DNA of 38,959 nucleotides from an uncultured Hyphomicrobiaceae bacterium (GTDB taxonomy: Bacteria; Pseudomonadota; Alphaproteobacteria; Rhizobiales; CALHAX01), in NCBI GenBank assembly GCA_937931785.1, contig CALHAX010000071.1, forward strand, positions 1 through 38,959, given 5' to 3'. The notes under the pieces were generated by a model. The model made no database searches. It was given only the letters and a program-made list of their open reading frames with translations, and was not told where the DNA came from. This document shows, one piece after another, positions 14,985 to 23,176 of this stretch (position 1 is the first letter of the stretch; every line of letters starts with the position of its first letter). The position numbers and the translations under genes were made by a program.

Positions 14985-16468
14985 CTGTAACGCCTGAGTC
15001 GCGAACTGAGCGCGCTTTCTCAAGAGAAGACTTTTTTACGTTCCTGATCGACCGCGGTCTGGTCGCTCTTGCGTGGGCAGATGAAGATTTTGTCGTACAG
15101 GGTGCCACGGGAAAACTTGCGTGGTGGATTTCCGGCGGAGATAATCTTACGCAAGATTTGCCGCCGTTCATCGGTCTTGAGGACGACCTTCGCGAACTGA
15201 TGGATGACTTCAGGCCGTCACTGGTTCTGTCGAACATCGGCATGAACGTCGGGGTGGGTGACAGCGAAAAAGCATCTATTGAAGTGTTCTGGCAGGATGC
15301 GGCACGACTATACGTGCTGGTGCTCCATCGTCTTGGAGGGCAGCCCGAGTTTGAAGCCGACATGGCGCGTCAACTTCGGGGGCGACGCCTTGCGGAGGAA
15401 AATATTGCCGCAATGCAGCGCCGTGTCGCCAAAACCCAGGGGTTGCTCGATATCATATCGGAGCATGCTCCAATTGGCCTTGCCGTTCATGATGGTGATG
15501 ATCAACTCACGTTCATGACCAAGCGTTGGCTGGAGCATTTGCCCAGCTACAAGGGCAGATTCCCAAGCGGGTGTACGCATCCCTTCGATGCCGGGATGGA
15601 AAATGCAAGACAAGGGCACGAAAATCGGGGGTGGCCGACATATGACCAGCAAACAGGCGATGCGTGCGATGCAGCCCTTGGCGATCTCGCGTGGAGCCAT
15701 CGTCCGTGGCTGAATACGACAGGTGCAGTTGCGGGGGTCGTGTCTGCCGTGCATCCGGTTGGCGAGATGGCGAGCGAGATGAAAAATCTTCGTGATCGTG
15801 TTGCCGACCTGGAACGTGTGAATGCGGACCTTGAGTCTTTTGCATCCCTCCTGGCACACGATGTACGGGCCCCGATGGTTGCTCTGCGCACGAAACTGTC
15901 TTCAGCAGATTCAGGTCCGATCACGCTATCAGACGTCGATGCAACGCTGTCACGCGTTTTGCAGATTGCGAATGGCCTGCTTGAGTATGCCACTGGTAGC
16001 GGATTGTCAGGACCTGTTCATGAGGTTGATGTCGAGGCCATGGTTCGTCGTATTGCCGATGACTGTTCTACGGGAACATTGATGACGTTTGTATTTTCCG
16101 GTCATTGGCCCATCATTTCGACAGCAGTTGCTCCGCTAGATATTGTTCTGCGTAACTTGATGCAGAACGCTGTGCGCCATCACGACACGGGAGAGGGAAC
16201 GGTACACCTGCTTGCGCGGCCAGCCGCTGAGAGCTTTATCATAGAGATTGCCGACGACGGCCCGGGGATCGCCCCAGAATTTCATGAGCAGGTGTTTGCA
16301 CCGCTGGTCAAAGGGACCGAGGCTAATGAAACATCGAGCGGTCTGGGGCTCGCGTTTGTGCGACGTGCCGTGACGAGCGTTGGCGGGCATCTGGAACTTG
16401 AAAGTAACCCATCTGAACGACGGGGCAGCATGTTTCGTCTCAAGTGGCCAATTCAACGCGTATGTTGA
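14981..16468 (+). CDS. soluble PAS-type sensor histidine kinase
   Basis: This 495-residue kinase has no membrane segment. Residues about 15-140 and 160-265 look like two PAS-type sensor modules joined by a helix; the second begins near I-S-E-H-A-P-I-G-L-A-V-H-D. A coiled coil then leads to the H box L-A-H-D-V-R-A-P with the phosphoacceptor His at 293. The HATPase domain has the N box (L-M-Q-N-A-V-R-H-H), G1 (D-D-G-P-G-I-A) and G2 (S-S-G-L-G-L-A-F-V). The start codon overlaps the GTPase stop (ATGA), a strong sign that the two proteins work together. The expected partner is the response regulator 80 bases downstream. Confidence 0.92.
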   Translation: MTVTPESRTERAFSREDFFTFLIDRGLVALAWADEDFVVQGATGKLAWWISGGDNLTQDLPPFIGLEDDLRELMDDFRPSLVLSNIGMNVGVGDSEKASIEVFWQDAARLYVLVLHRLGGQPEFEADMARQLRGRRLAEENIAAMQRRVAKTQGLLDIISEHAPIGLAVHDGDDQLTFMTKRWLEHLPSYKGRFPSGCTHPFDAGMENARQGHENRGWPTYDQQTGDACDAALGDLAWSHRPWLNTTGAVAGVVSAVHPVGEMASEMKNLRDRVADLERVNADLESFASLLAHDVRAPMVALRTKLSSADSGPITLSDVDATLSRVLQIANGLLEYATGSGLSGPVHEVDVEAMVRRIADDCSTGTLMTFVFSGHWPIISTAVAPLDIVLRNLMQNAVRHHDTGEGTVHLLARPAAESFIIEIADDGPGIAPEFHEQVFAPLVKGTEANETSSGLGLAFVRRAVTSVGGHLELESNPSERRGSMFRLKWPIQRVC

Positions 16469-16513
16469 TGGTTTGATACAGCGGTTTCAAACCACTGTCG
16501 ATTGCGCTAACAT
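16469..16513 (+). promoter_or_regulatory. inverted repeat and candidate promoter before response regulator
   Basis: Directly after the kinase stop, TGGTTTGA (16469-16476) and TCAAACCA (16487-16494) form a perfect 8-base inverted repeat with a 10-base loop. A second, overlapping palindrome GGTTT-C-AAACC lies at 16483-16493. A weak promoter (TTTCAA, 17 bases, TAACAT at 16508-16513) overlaps the right arm. It could be a terminator-like hairpin, but there is no T run. An operator for the regulator gene at 16549 seems as likely, because related arms occur again before the downstream dehydratase gene. Confidence 0.4.
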
Positions 16514-16548
16514 ATTGTCGCATACCAGCTAACGAGAAGATTGATCCG

Positions 16549-17211
16549 TTGGATACGATGACTCCCAGCCCGTTGATCGGCAATGAAGAGACTAAAACGT
16601 TGTTATGTTATGTAGTTGATGACAACGATGTCGATCGCGCTGCGGCGACCCGGCTTGCGAGTGGTGCGGGACTGCTTGTACGTCAGTTCAATGGTGGGGA
16701 ATCATTTCTTGCAGCCTTGCCGGGGCTGAAACCCGGGCTCGTTCTCCTTGATGTCATGATGCCGAATGTCGATGGTGCCGCCGTCCTCGATGCACTCATG
16801 CCGCTGGATCGCGGAGATGTGGTCGTGATGATGTCTGCACAGGCCGATGTGGCGACAGCCGTCACGACAATGCGCAAGGGCGCTCACGATTTCATCCTGA
16901 AACCCCTGGAAACTTCGGATGGAGCAGCAGCGCTGACCCGTGCGATTGCTGCAGCAGGTGACAAGCAGAGCGCATCGAGCCATCGGGCAAAGGTGACTGA
17001 GACGTTGCGCAGCATTACCCCAAAGGAAATGGTCGTGCTGCGCAAACTTGTTGCTGGCAAGCGCAACAAGAACATTGCACACGAGCTGGGTGTGAGTGAG
17101 CGCACGGTTGAGGTGCATCGTTCCCGTCTCATCCGACGGGCTGACTCCGGTACGTTTGCCGGACTGATAGCGTTTGCGGTGAAAGCGGGCGTGGAGCCTG
17201 ATGATAGCTGA
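16549..17211 (+). CDS. FixJ/LuxR-type response regulator
   Basis: A receiver domain is followed by a LuxR-type helix-turn-helix. Receiver residues are the acidic pair D-D near 23-24, the phosphoacceptor Asp68 in L-L-D-V-M-M-P (numbered from the TTG), the Ser of M-M-S-A-Q and the Lys of L-K-P-L. The DNA-binding part (about 150-210) reads I-T-P-K-E-M-V-V-L-R-K-L-V-A-G-K, then I-A-H-E-L-G-V-S-E-R-T-V-E-V-H-R. I keep the TTG at 16549, which has a GAGAAG box 8 bases upstream; the ATG at 16558 is the alternative and gives a protein three residues shorter. It is the transcriptional output of the GTPase/kinase operon. Its own gene and the next one carry similar inverted repeats upstream. Confidence 0.92.
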   Translation: MDTMTPSPLIGNEETKTLLCYVVDDNDVDRAAATRLASGAGLLVRQFNGGESFLAALPGLKPGLVLLDVMMPNVDGAAVLDALMPLDRGDVVVMMSAQADVATAVTTMRKGAHDFILKPLETSDGAAALTRAIAAAGDKQSASSHRAKVTETLRSITPKEMVVLRKLVAGKRNKNIAHELGVSERTVEVHRSRLIRRADSGTFAGLIAFAVKAGVEPDDS

Positions 17212-17276
17212 TGGCCGCAGGGTGGGGTAGACCCCAGTCTTTTGAGAGTTCCGTGCACAATAAGCACACACCATAG

Positions 17277-17316
17277 GCAAACCCTGTTTGGTTTGCACTC
17301 TCAGACGTTCTATAAC
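17277..17316 (+). promoter_or_regulatory. inverted repeat overlapping candidate promoter of dehydratase gene
   Basis: GCAAACC (17277-17283) and GGTTTGC (17290-17296) form a perfect 7-base inverted repeat with a 6-base loop. The right arm overlaps a candidate -35 (TTGGTT, 17288-17293), which is followed after exactly 17 bases by TATAAC (17311-17316), a good -10. The start codon of the nucleotide-sugar dehydratase is 58 bases further on. The arms share GGTTTG/CAAACC with the repeat before the response regulator gene, as expected for a common operator. Confidence 0.45.
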
Positions 17317-17374
17317 CCGAATACAAACCGACTGGAACCAACCCGGTTACTCGGTGTAATGCGGACCTCACGTT

Positions 17375-19387
17375 ATGCGAAATTGGCTCATTCAGCTGCC
17401 TGGCCGCGCCAAACGCGGGATCGTTTTGATCAACGACGCAGTCCTTCTGACATTTGCTGTCTGGCTGGCATTCTATCTGCGTCTTGATGCCGTCATCATC
17501 CCTGAAACCTTGAACCAGTGGCTGACGTTTCTCGGGGCGCCCGTGCTCGGAGTTGTTGGCCTTCGCTTCGCAGGTGTCTATCGCCTTATTATTCGGGATA
17601 TGGGTGCCGATGGTCTGCGTCGCATTGCACTCGGTCTCATGGGAAGTGCGTTGGCCTGGGGGGCATTGTGCTTCACATTTTCCCTGTCGCTGTTTTCCAT
17701 CGTATTCGTGCCGCGGACAGTGCTTTTTGGTCATCTGATCATATCGTTCCTGCTTCTCGCTGGCAGTCGCGCGGCTGCATACATGTTTTTCACAGGACGC
17801 AAGATTGATCTCGCGTCGCTTCTCACGCTGCAATTTAACGCCAAGAGTCAGCGCAAGGCTCTTGTTATTGGTTATGAACTCTCGACACCAAAAGTTGCGC
17901 GGCAAATCGCACTTGCCGGGAACTACAGGATCGTCGGCATTATTCACGATGATGCCACGATGCAGCATCGCAAGGTGGATGGTTACAAGATCTATGGTGA
18001 AGAGTCGTTGATGCAGGTCATCGAACGCAACCAGGTCGACGAAATCTTCCTGCTTGCTTCTAAATTCTCAGCCCAGAAGCGAGTGGAGATTATCAAGTCT
18101 GTTGGCGAGGCGGGCGTTTCGGTTAAGCACTTCCCGACCTTCAATGACATCGAGACGGGACGTGTCAATGTCAGTGATCTGCGTCCTGTCAACGTAATGC
18201 AATTGCTCGGCCGTGATCCGGTTCCGCCGATTGAGGATCTGTTGTCCTGTGCGGTGCGCGACAAGGTTGTTCTGATTACAGGAGCCGGAGGCTCCATCGG
18301 GTCCGAGCTGGCGCGTATGAGCTCTGGCCTGGGGCCGCGGAAAATTGTCCTGTTCGATGTTTCGGAAACCGCTCTTTATCAAATTCAGCAGGAATTGGTT
18401 GGGCTTGCGACGATCTTTTCGACCGGTCAGCAGGTCGATCCTGAAGTTATCGGTACCGACTTGAGCCGGGCGGGGGGGACGTTCCCCGAAATCATCGGGG
18501 TTCTTGGATCTGTGACCAGCAGAACAGATCTGGACACGCTTTTCGCATCCCACGACATCGATGTTGTGTACCACGCTGCGGCCTACAAGCACGTGCCGAT
18601 TGTCGAGCACAACATGGCCGCCGGCGTGCGCAACAATACGTTCGGTACGATGCGTGTTGCCGAGAAAGCCAATGCTGCCGGGGTCGAACAATTCATCATG
18701 ATCTCGACTGACAAGGCGGTTCGTCCGACCAACGTCATGGGGGCGAGTAAGCGTCTGGCTGAAATTGTTTTACAAAGCATGGCGGTCGATCCGGCAACGA
18801 AAACCAGATTCAGCATGGTTCGCTTCGGCAATGTGCTCGGATCGTCGGGCTCGGTTGTCCCCTTGTTTCAGGAACAAATTGCTGGCGGTGGTCCGATCAC
18901 GGTCACACATCCAGATATCGTGCGGTATTTCATGTCCATACCGGAGGCTGTACAACTTGTAATTCAAAGTGGTGCCATGGCTGAACAGGGCGCACTCTAC
19001 GTTCTCGATATGGGTGAACCGGTCAAGATCGTCGATCTCGCCAAGGCCATGATCAACCTTGCCGGTTTGAGTGAACGCACAGACGACAACCCTGCTGGTG
19101 ATATCAAAATCGAGTTTGTTGGGCTGCGTGAAGGTGAAAAGTTGTACGAAGAGTTGCTGATCGATGGCAATTCGATCGCGACACGTCACAAACGAATTCA
19201 CCGGCAGATGGAACCATTCCCGAACTCAGACGAGTTGCAAAAGTTGCTGGATAGTTTGGAGAGCATTCTCGATACCTCAAGTAGCGACAAGGACGTACAG
19301 GGTGTCCTTGCGCATCTTGTCTGTGAATATCAGCCCTGGTCTGGCGAGAGCGAAGCACGCGTTGTTCCGTTTCGTCGCGCCGTCTGA
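17375..19387 (+). CDS. membrane nucleotide-sugar 4,6-dehydratase, WbpM/PglF/CapD family
   Basis: This 670-residue protein has the full architecture of membrane-bound UDP-N-acetylglucosamine-type 4,6-dehydratases. Four N-terminal helices (about 12-125) are followed by a first Rossmann-like domain (about 150-260, A-L-V-I-G-Y) and the catalytic SDR domain, which starts at L-I-T-G-A-G-G-S-I-G-S-E near 300. The active site reads S-T-D-K-A-V-R-P-T-N-V-M-G-A-S-K: Met replaces the usual SDR Tyr, as is normal for this family. The enzyme makes 4-keto-6-deoxy sugar nucleotides, the first step to bacillosamine- or QuiNAc-type surface sugars, at the inner face of the membrane. It has its own candidate promoter and lies beside the signalling operon. 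Confidence 0.92.
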   Translation: MRNWLIQLPGRAKRGIVLINDAVLLTFAVWLAFYLRLDAVIIPETLNQWLTFLGAPVLGVVGLRFAGVYRLIIRDMGADGLRRIALGLMGSALAWGALCFTFSLSLFSIVFVPRTVLFGHLIISFLLLAGSRAAAYMFFTGRKIDLASLLTLQFNAKSQRKALVIGYELSTPKVARQIALAGNYRIVGIIHDDATMQHRKVDGYKIYGEESLMQVIERNQVDEIFLLASKFSAQKRVEIIKSVGEAGVSVKHFPTFNDIETGRVNVSDLRPVNVMQLLGRDPVPPIEDLLSCAVRDKVVLITGAGGSIGSELARMSSGLGPRKIVLFDVSETALYQIQQELVGLATIFSTGQQVDPEVIGTDLSRAGGTFPEIIGVLGSVTSRTDLDTLFASHDIDVVYHAAAYKHVPIVEHNMAAGVRNNTFGTMRVAEKANAAGVEQFIMISTDKAVRPTNVMGASKRLAEIVLQSMAVDPATKTRFSMVRFGNVLGSSGSVVPLFQEQIAGGGPITVTHPDIVRYFMSIPEAVQLVIQSGAMAEQGALYVLDMGEPVKIVDLAKAMINLAGLSERTDDNPAGDIKIEFVGLREGEKLYEELLIDGNSIATRHKRIHRQMEPFPNSDELQKLLDSLESILDTSSSDKDVQGVLAHLVCEYQPWSGESEARVVPFRRAV

Positions 19388-19469
19388 ATATCAATCATCA
19401 AGACCGTGTGTTTGGGGCGATCTTGCTTTGGATGCGGTGGAAACGTATCGCTGCAGCATATTGTAAGAT

Positions 19470-19718
19470 ATGGTAAACATTCGTGTATGGCGTCTGGATC
19501 GAATCCATGTTTCCCTGGAAATACAGGAAGAGTTCGGGGGAACTTCGCCAATGATCTTCAAAGATGATGTTGTATATCTGATAGATGAATACACTGCGCA
19601 GTTCGGCCAAGCACCTCGAAGCGTGACTGGTTCCGTTTTTCCGCGACGATGTGACTGGCATGCTGTCGTTAGGGCACTTCGCAAGTCGCTCGATGCCGGC
19701 AAACCACTCACACATTAA
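19470..19718 (+). CDS. small hypothetical protein (82 aa)
   Basis: An 82-residue soluble, mixed-charge protein following the dehydratase gene after an 82-base gap. Its composition is protein-like (M-V-N-I-R-V-W-R-L-D-R-I at the start, a central acidic K-D-D-V-V-Y-L-I-D-E-Y, a C-terminal helix W-H-A-V-V-R-A-L-R-K-S-L). The upstream ribosome binding site is weak (TAAG). I recognise no family and see no signal peptide or membrane segment. A candidate terminator lies 33 bases downstream. Confidence 0.55.
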   Translation: MVNIRVWRLDRIHVSLEIQEEFGGTSPMIFKDDVVYLIDEYTAQFGQAPRSVTGSVFPRRCDWHAVVRALRKSLDAGKPLTH

Positions 19719-19751
19719 TCCGTAAAGATTTCCGAGCTGTTTTATTGCATG

Positions 19752-19782
19752 GATTTTTTTGTCTACTCTCGCGACAAAAATC
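19752..19782. terminator. candidate bidirectional terminator
   Basis: Between the convergent 82-residue ORF and the ABC exporter, GATTTTTTTGTC (19752-19763) pairs with GACAAAAATC (19773-19782) around a 9-base loop, leaving a two-base bulge. The stem is AT-rich with T runs on both strands, which suits factor-independent termination in either direction, though the GC core is only three pairs. Confidence 0.45.
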
Positions 19783-19787
19783 GGTTA

Positions 19788-21671
19788 TCAGGCTGCGTCA
19801 ACTTCCTCACCGAACTGGAGATCGTGAAGCTTGCTGTAGAGTGAACCCAGTCCGATTAGTTCGCCATGTGTGCCTTGCTCCACGATCCGCCCGTCCTGCA
19901 CAACGCAAATCTTGTCGGCTGTCCGTATCGTTGAGAGACGGTGCGCGATAATGATGCTGGTTCGGTTCTCCAGTAGTCGATCTAAAGCGGACTTCACCAA
20001 CGCTTCTGACTCGCTATCCAGTGCGGAAGTCGCCTCATCGAGCAGTACAATAGGTGCATCTTTCAGCAAGGCACGCGCAATGGCGAGGCGTTGTCTTTGT
20101 CCGCCTGACAATTGTGAGCCATTCTCATCCAGTTCCGTATCATAGCCGTTTGGCATTTCGGTAATGAACGTGTGCGCGTTGGCATCCCTTGCGGCAGCGA
20201 CAACATCTGCCTCGCTCGCATCTTTACGACCAATCAGAATGTTTTCGCGCACAGTTCCCGAGAACAAGAAAGTGTCCTGACCGACAAAGGCGAGGTTGCG
20301 ACGCAAGGATGATAGATTCGAGCCAGCAATACTTTGCCCATCGATCGAAATGGTTCCAGCATTGATGTCGTAAAGCCGGAGCATCAAGCTCATGATCGTG
20401 CTCTTGCCGCTCCCGGACGGACCGACCAGAGCACATGATGTGCCACCCGGTACGTCCAGGTTCAGATGATGCAGCACGGCTGTTTCTGCCTCGTAAGCAA
20501 ACGACACATTCTCGAACCGCACATGCCCGTCGGTCACTTCAAGGTTTTTGGCATCGGTCGCATCAACAAGTGTGACAGGGCGGTCAATCAGCTGGAACAT
20601 CAGCCGAACACCGATCAGCCCGGCCTCCATGTTCACTTGCAGGCGCGCCAGTCGCTTGGCGGGTTCATAGGCCAGCAGCAGCGCAGTGAGGAAGGACATG
20701 AATGCGCCCGGTGTCTGCCCGCCTTCGATGATCATCCAGCTTGACACCATTATCACGAGGCCGATCGCCAGTCCGCCGAGAGTTTCCATCAACGGGCTTG
20801 TGCGAGCGGTCAAATGCGCGATCTTGTTGGCGCGATTTTCCACGTTATCGATGGCGTCGAACATCCGCCCGCGCATGCGCTCTTCCATGTTGAACGCCTT
20901 GACCACGCGAATGCCCAGCACGGTCTCCTGCATCACCTGGATGATCTTCGCGAGCGACAGGAATTCGGCCTTGGCGATCTTGCGAACCTTGCGGACCAGC
21001 GACACAATTCCGATGATCGCAATCGGAGCTACTGTGACTGCAATCAGCGACATGGTCGGTTGCATCCAGACCATCACCCCGATCAGTCCGAGCAAGGTTA
21101 GGAAATCTCGCCCGATGCTTGTCACAAGCAGGTTCAGAACCATCCGTGCGGCCTGAGCGTTGTGCGACATCTGCGTCACAAGCAGGCTGGAGGGATGCGT
21201 GCTGAAGAATTCGAGACCATGCGCCAGAACGGTATTGTACATGCGGCGCTGCTGCTGCGCGACGATGGCGTTCCCGATCCGGCTCAGGATTACGGCCTGA
21301 CCAAATGATGCCAACCCCTTCACAAGGAAAATCAGCATGACGACCCCGGCGATCATTCGGGTTTTTGCAACGTCCTGATCGACAACCACGCCATTTACGA
21401 CATCACGCATGATGTAGGCGCTGAAAGCCGTCATGGCGGCCACGATGGCCATCAGGATGAAAGCAAAGCCGTAACGCCGCGCGTAGATTGGAAAGCTCTC
21501 ATTCACGAGTCGGCGGATCAGCGGCCAACTATCTTCTTCCAGATCCCTGGACAGCTTCCGATTCAAATCCGCGCGCAAATTGCGCCACCACCCGATCAGT
21601 CGCCCCGAACGAGGAGCGTCGCTATCGGACGTTTGGGGCCGAACGTCAAAATCGTCGTGGCGATCTGTCAT
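19788..21671 (-). CDS. MsbA-like ABC exporter (fused permease and ATPase)
   Basis: A 627-residue half-transporter. After a charged 60-residue N-terminus come six membrane helices (about 68-330) and then the nucleotide-binding domain. This domain has Walker A G-P-S-G-S-G-K-S-T near 415, Q loop V-G-Q-D-T-F, signature L-S-G-G-Q, Walker B I-V-L-L-D-E-A-T and H loop A-H-R-L-S-T. The size and order match MsbA and other type IV exporters that flip lipids or lipid-linked glycans from the inner leaflet. With the dehydratase and deacetylase genes adjacent, a glycolipid or polysaccharide precursor is a reasonable guess, but the sequence does not settle the substrate. It is convergent with the dehydratase side and lies 212 bases downstream of the deacetylase on the same strand. 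Confidence 0.9.
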   Translation of the reverse strand: MTDRHDDFDVRPQTSDSDAPRSGRLIGWWRNLRADLNRKLSRDLEEDSWPLIRRLVNESFPIYARRYGFAFILMAIVAAMTAFSAYIMRDVVNGVVVDQDVAKTRMIAGVVMLIFLVKGLASFGQAVILSRIGNAIVAQQQRRMYNTVLAHGLEFFSTHPSSLLVTQMSHNAQAARMVLNLLVTSIGRDFLTLLGLIGVMVWMQPTMSLIAVTVAPIAIIGIVSLVRKVRKIAKAEFLSLAKIIQVMQETVLGIRVVKAFNMEERMRGRMFDAIDNVENRANKIAHLTARTSPLMETLGGLAIGLVIMVSSWMIIEGGQTPGAFMSFLTALLLAYEPAKRLARLQVNMEAGLIGVRLMFQLIDRPVTLVDATDAKNLEVTDGHVRFENVSFAYEAETAVLHHLNLDVPGGTSCALVGPSGSGKSTIMSLMLRLYDINAGTISIDGQSIAGSNLSSLRRNLAFVGQDTFLFSGTVRENILIGRKDASEADVVAAARDANAHTFITEMPNGYDTELDENGSQLSGGQRQRLAIARALLKDAPIVLLDEATSALDSESEALVKSALDRLLENRTSIIIAHRLSTIRTADKICVVQDGRIVEQGTHGELIGLGSLYSKLHDLQFGEEVDAA

Positions 21672-21833
21672 GCGATCTCACACAATTGCGCAAAGCTGGG
21701 TGGCAGAGCGTTTGCGCCACCTTTTTCAACGGCACATGCGGTGCTGCGTTTAACACATTGACTGCAAACGACAAAACACAACAGGAGATGCGCAGTGGCT
21801 TCCATTACTCTTTGCGTAGCGGATGCGTACGAT

Positions 21834-21872
21834 CACATTAACAGACCGTTCGAAACGCTCTGTTGATATGTG
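21834..21872 (-). repeat. extended dyad/hairpin between deacetylase and ABC exporter
   Basis: AACAGA-c-CGTT-CGA-AACG-c-TCTGTT (21840-21864) forms a 10-pair stem with one C-C mismatch and a 3-base loop. CACAT (21834-21838) and ATGTG (21868-21872) extend the pairing after small internal loops. It starts 12 bases after the deacetylase stop on the minus strand. It may act as a weak terminator or RNA stability element for that gene; there is no T run. The rest of this 212-base gap shows nothing I can name. Confidence 0.4.
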
Positions 21873-21883
21873 GTGAACCAGTT

Positions 21884-22945
21884 CTACTGGCCGCGCTTGA
21901 ATGGGTCAGAATTTATGGATGGTACGCTTGGCGTGACTGCACTGTTCACTTTGAGTGTACCGCTTCGCTTCACAGAACGTTTGTTACGGGCAGGCAATGA
22001 TTTGAACGCCTTTTGCGCAATTCTTATCTTTGCCTTGTCACCGGAAGAACGGGCAGAAAGCAGCTTGTCGTATTTTTTCTTCAAGTCGGTGATGGGTGGC
22101 GATACGTTTGACGTCTTCAAATGTACGATCTTGAAGCCGTTCTTGCGCAAGGCTCGCAGGAATGGAGCGACCGCAGCTGCCGTTGTCCGTTTGATATCGT
22201 GGAAGAGTACGATACCTTTGCCGCGTGATTTCAGGCGCGCCATCGTATGCGAGACCATGCGGCTTGGACTGTAACCGCGCGTATCGCGGGAATCGATGTC
22301 GATGGAGAACATCGCGATGTTCCGTTTTTTCAGATGCGCTTCCATCGCCGAAGTTCGCCCGAGATAAGGAAAACGGAACACCGGTGCTATGGGTTGTCCA
22401 GCCGCAGCTTCAGCAGCGGCTATTCCCCGTTCGATCTGTGCAATAGAGCGCTTGGAGCCTCCGCGCTGCAAGTTGCCATGTGACCATGTGTGGGTGCCAA
22501 GTGTGTGACCTTCTTTCATGATCCGTTTGACGGTCTTGGGAAAGGCAATCGACATGCGACCGACGACGAAGAACGTTGCGAGTGTGCACTCTTTTTCAAG
22601 CGCTTCCAGAACTTTGTTCGTGTAGCGCGGCAAAGGACCATCATCGAATGTCAGCAGGACCTCTTTGTCTTTGAGAATTTCGTTGCCGGGGTAATTCACA
22701 AAGCCGTACTTTGGTCCGCCCTTCGTATCGATTGTGATTGTGCGGGATACGCCAAGAGCTGATTTGCTCGGTTTGCAGCCGGTTGGAGACTTCGTCAGCG
22801 CCGTTGTCGTCAAGCCTGTGACTTTTGCTGGTAGCGGATTTGCTTCTGCAGAATTCTCTGCCAATGCGGACGCATCTGTGAACGCCGCAATGAAGGTGAA
22901 CGCAATCGATGCAGCGGCGAGGCGTTTGAGGATGACTGCGCGCAT
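21884..22945 (-). CDS. exported polysaccharide deacetylase (NodB family)
   Basis: The 353-residue product opens with a Sec-type signal sequence (K-R-L then a hydrophobic A/F/I core, likely cleaved near A-L-A at about residue 29). NodB homology motifs are visible: T-F-D-D-G-P with the catalytic and metal Asp pair, H-T-L-G-T-H-T-W-S-H with the two metal His, R-F-P-Y-L-G (a variant of R-x-P-Y/F), and L-F-H-D near the end of the barrel. The C-terminal 100 residues are Lys/Arg-rich. Family enzymes remove N-acetyl groups from chitin-like or peptidoglycan sugars, so it probably acts on an envelope glycan in the periplasm. It diverges from mgtE across a 230-base gap. Confidence 0.88.
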   Translation of the reverse strand: MRAVILKRLAAASIAFTFIAAFTDASALAENSAEANPLPAKVTGLTTTALTKSPTGCKPSKSALGVSRTITIDTKGGPKYGFVNYPGNEILKDKEVLLTFDDGPLPRYTNKVLEALEKECTLATFFVVGRMSIAFPKTVKRIMKEGHTLGTHTWSHGNLQRGGSKRSIAQIERGIAAAEAAAGQPIAPVFRFPYLGRTSAMEAHLKKRNIAMFSIDIDSRDTRGYSPSRMVSHTMARLKSRGKGIVLFHDIKRTTAAAVAPFLRALRKNGFKIVHLKTSNVSPPITDLKKKYDKLLSARSSGDKAKIRIAQKAFKSLPARNKRSVKRSGTLKVNSAVTPSVPSINSDPFKRGQ

Positions 22946-23054
22946 GTTTATATCGCTTCCGATTGAAATGTTTCACCAGATTTTCAACAGGTTGCCTCAA
23001 TTAGCAAGATGTAACACGATCACGGTTCGGTTGATCCCCTCCAGGCTGTGTTTT

Positions 23055-23085
23055 TGTGATGTCACGTGTGATATGCAGGTCACGA
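23055..23085. promoter_or_regulatory. repeated TGTGAT/GTCACG elements upstream of mgtE
   Basis: The segment 23055-23072 reads TGTGAT-GTCACG-TGTGAT, so TGTGAT recurs as a direct repeat at a 12-base interval. It also contains two overlapping palindromes (GTGA-TG-TCAC and TCAC-GT-GTGA). GTCACG recurs at 23080-23085. It lies in the 230-base gap between the divergent deacetylase and mgtE genes, about 90-120 bases before the mgtE start. This arrangement is typical of a multi-site operator, but no regulator can be assigned. Confidence 0.35.
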
Positions 23086-23176
23086 AAATCATCGGCTACT
23101 TGGCCGATTCGACTTAATCTCATGTTTTTTGGCGATCGCGTCGGAACTTCAGGTCCGAAGCAGCGGAGTTATGCTC

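Noticed and set aside
14388-15023. 211-residue minus-strand open frame over the small GTPase
   Set aside because: The plus-strand GTPase has all five G motifs and overlaps its neighbour in a coupled way; the minus-strand frame is a shadow.
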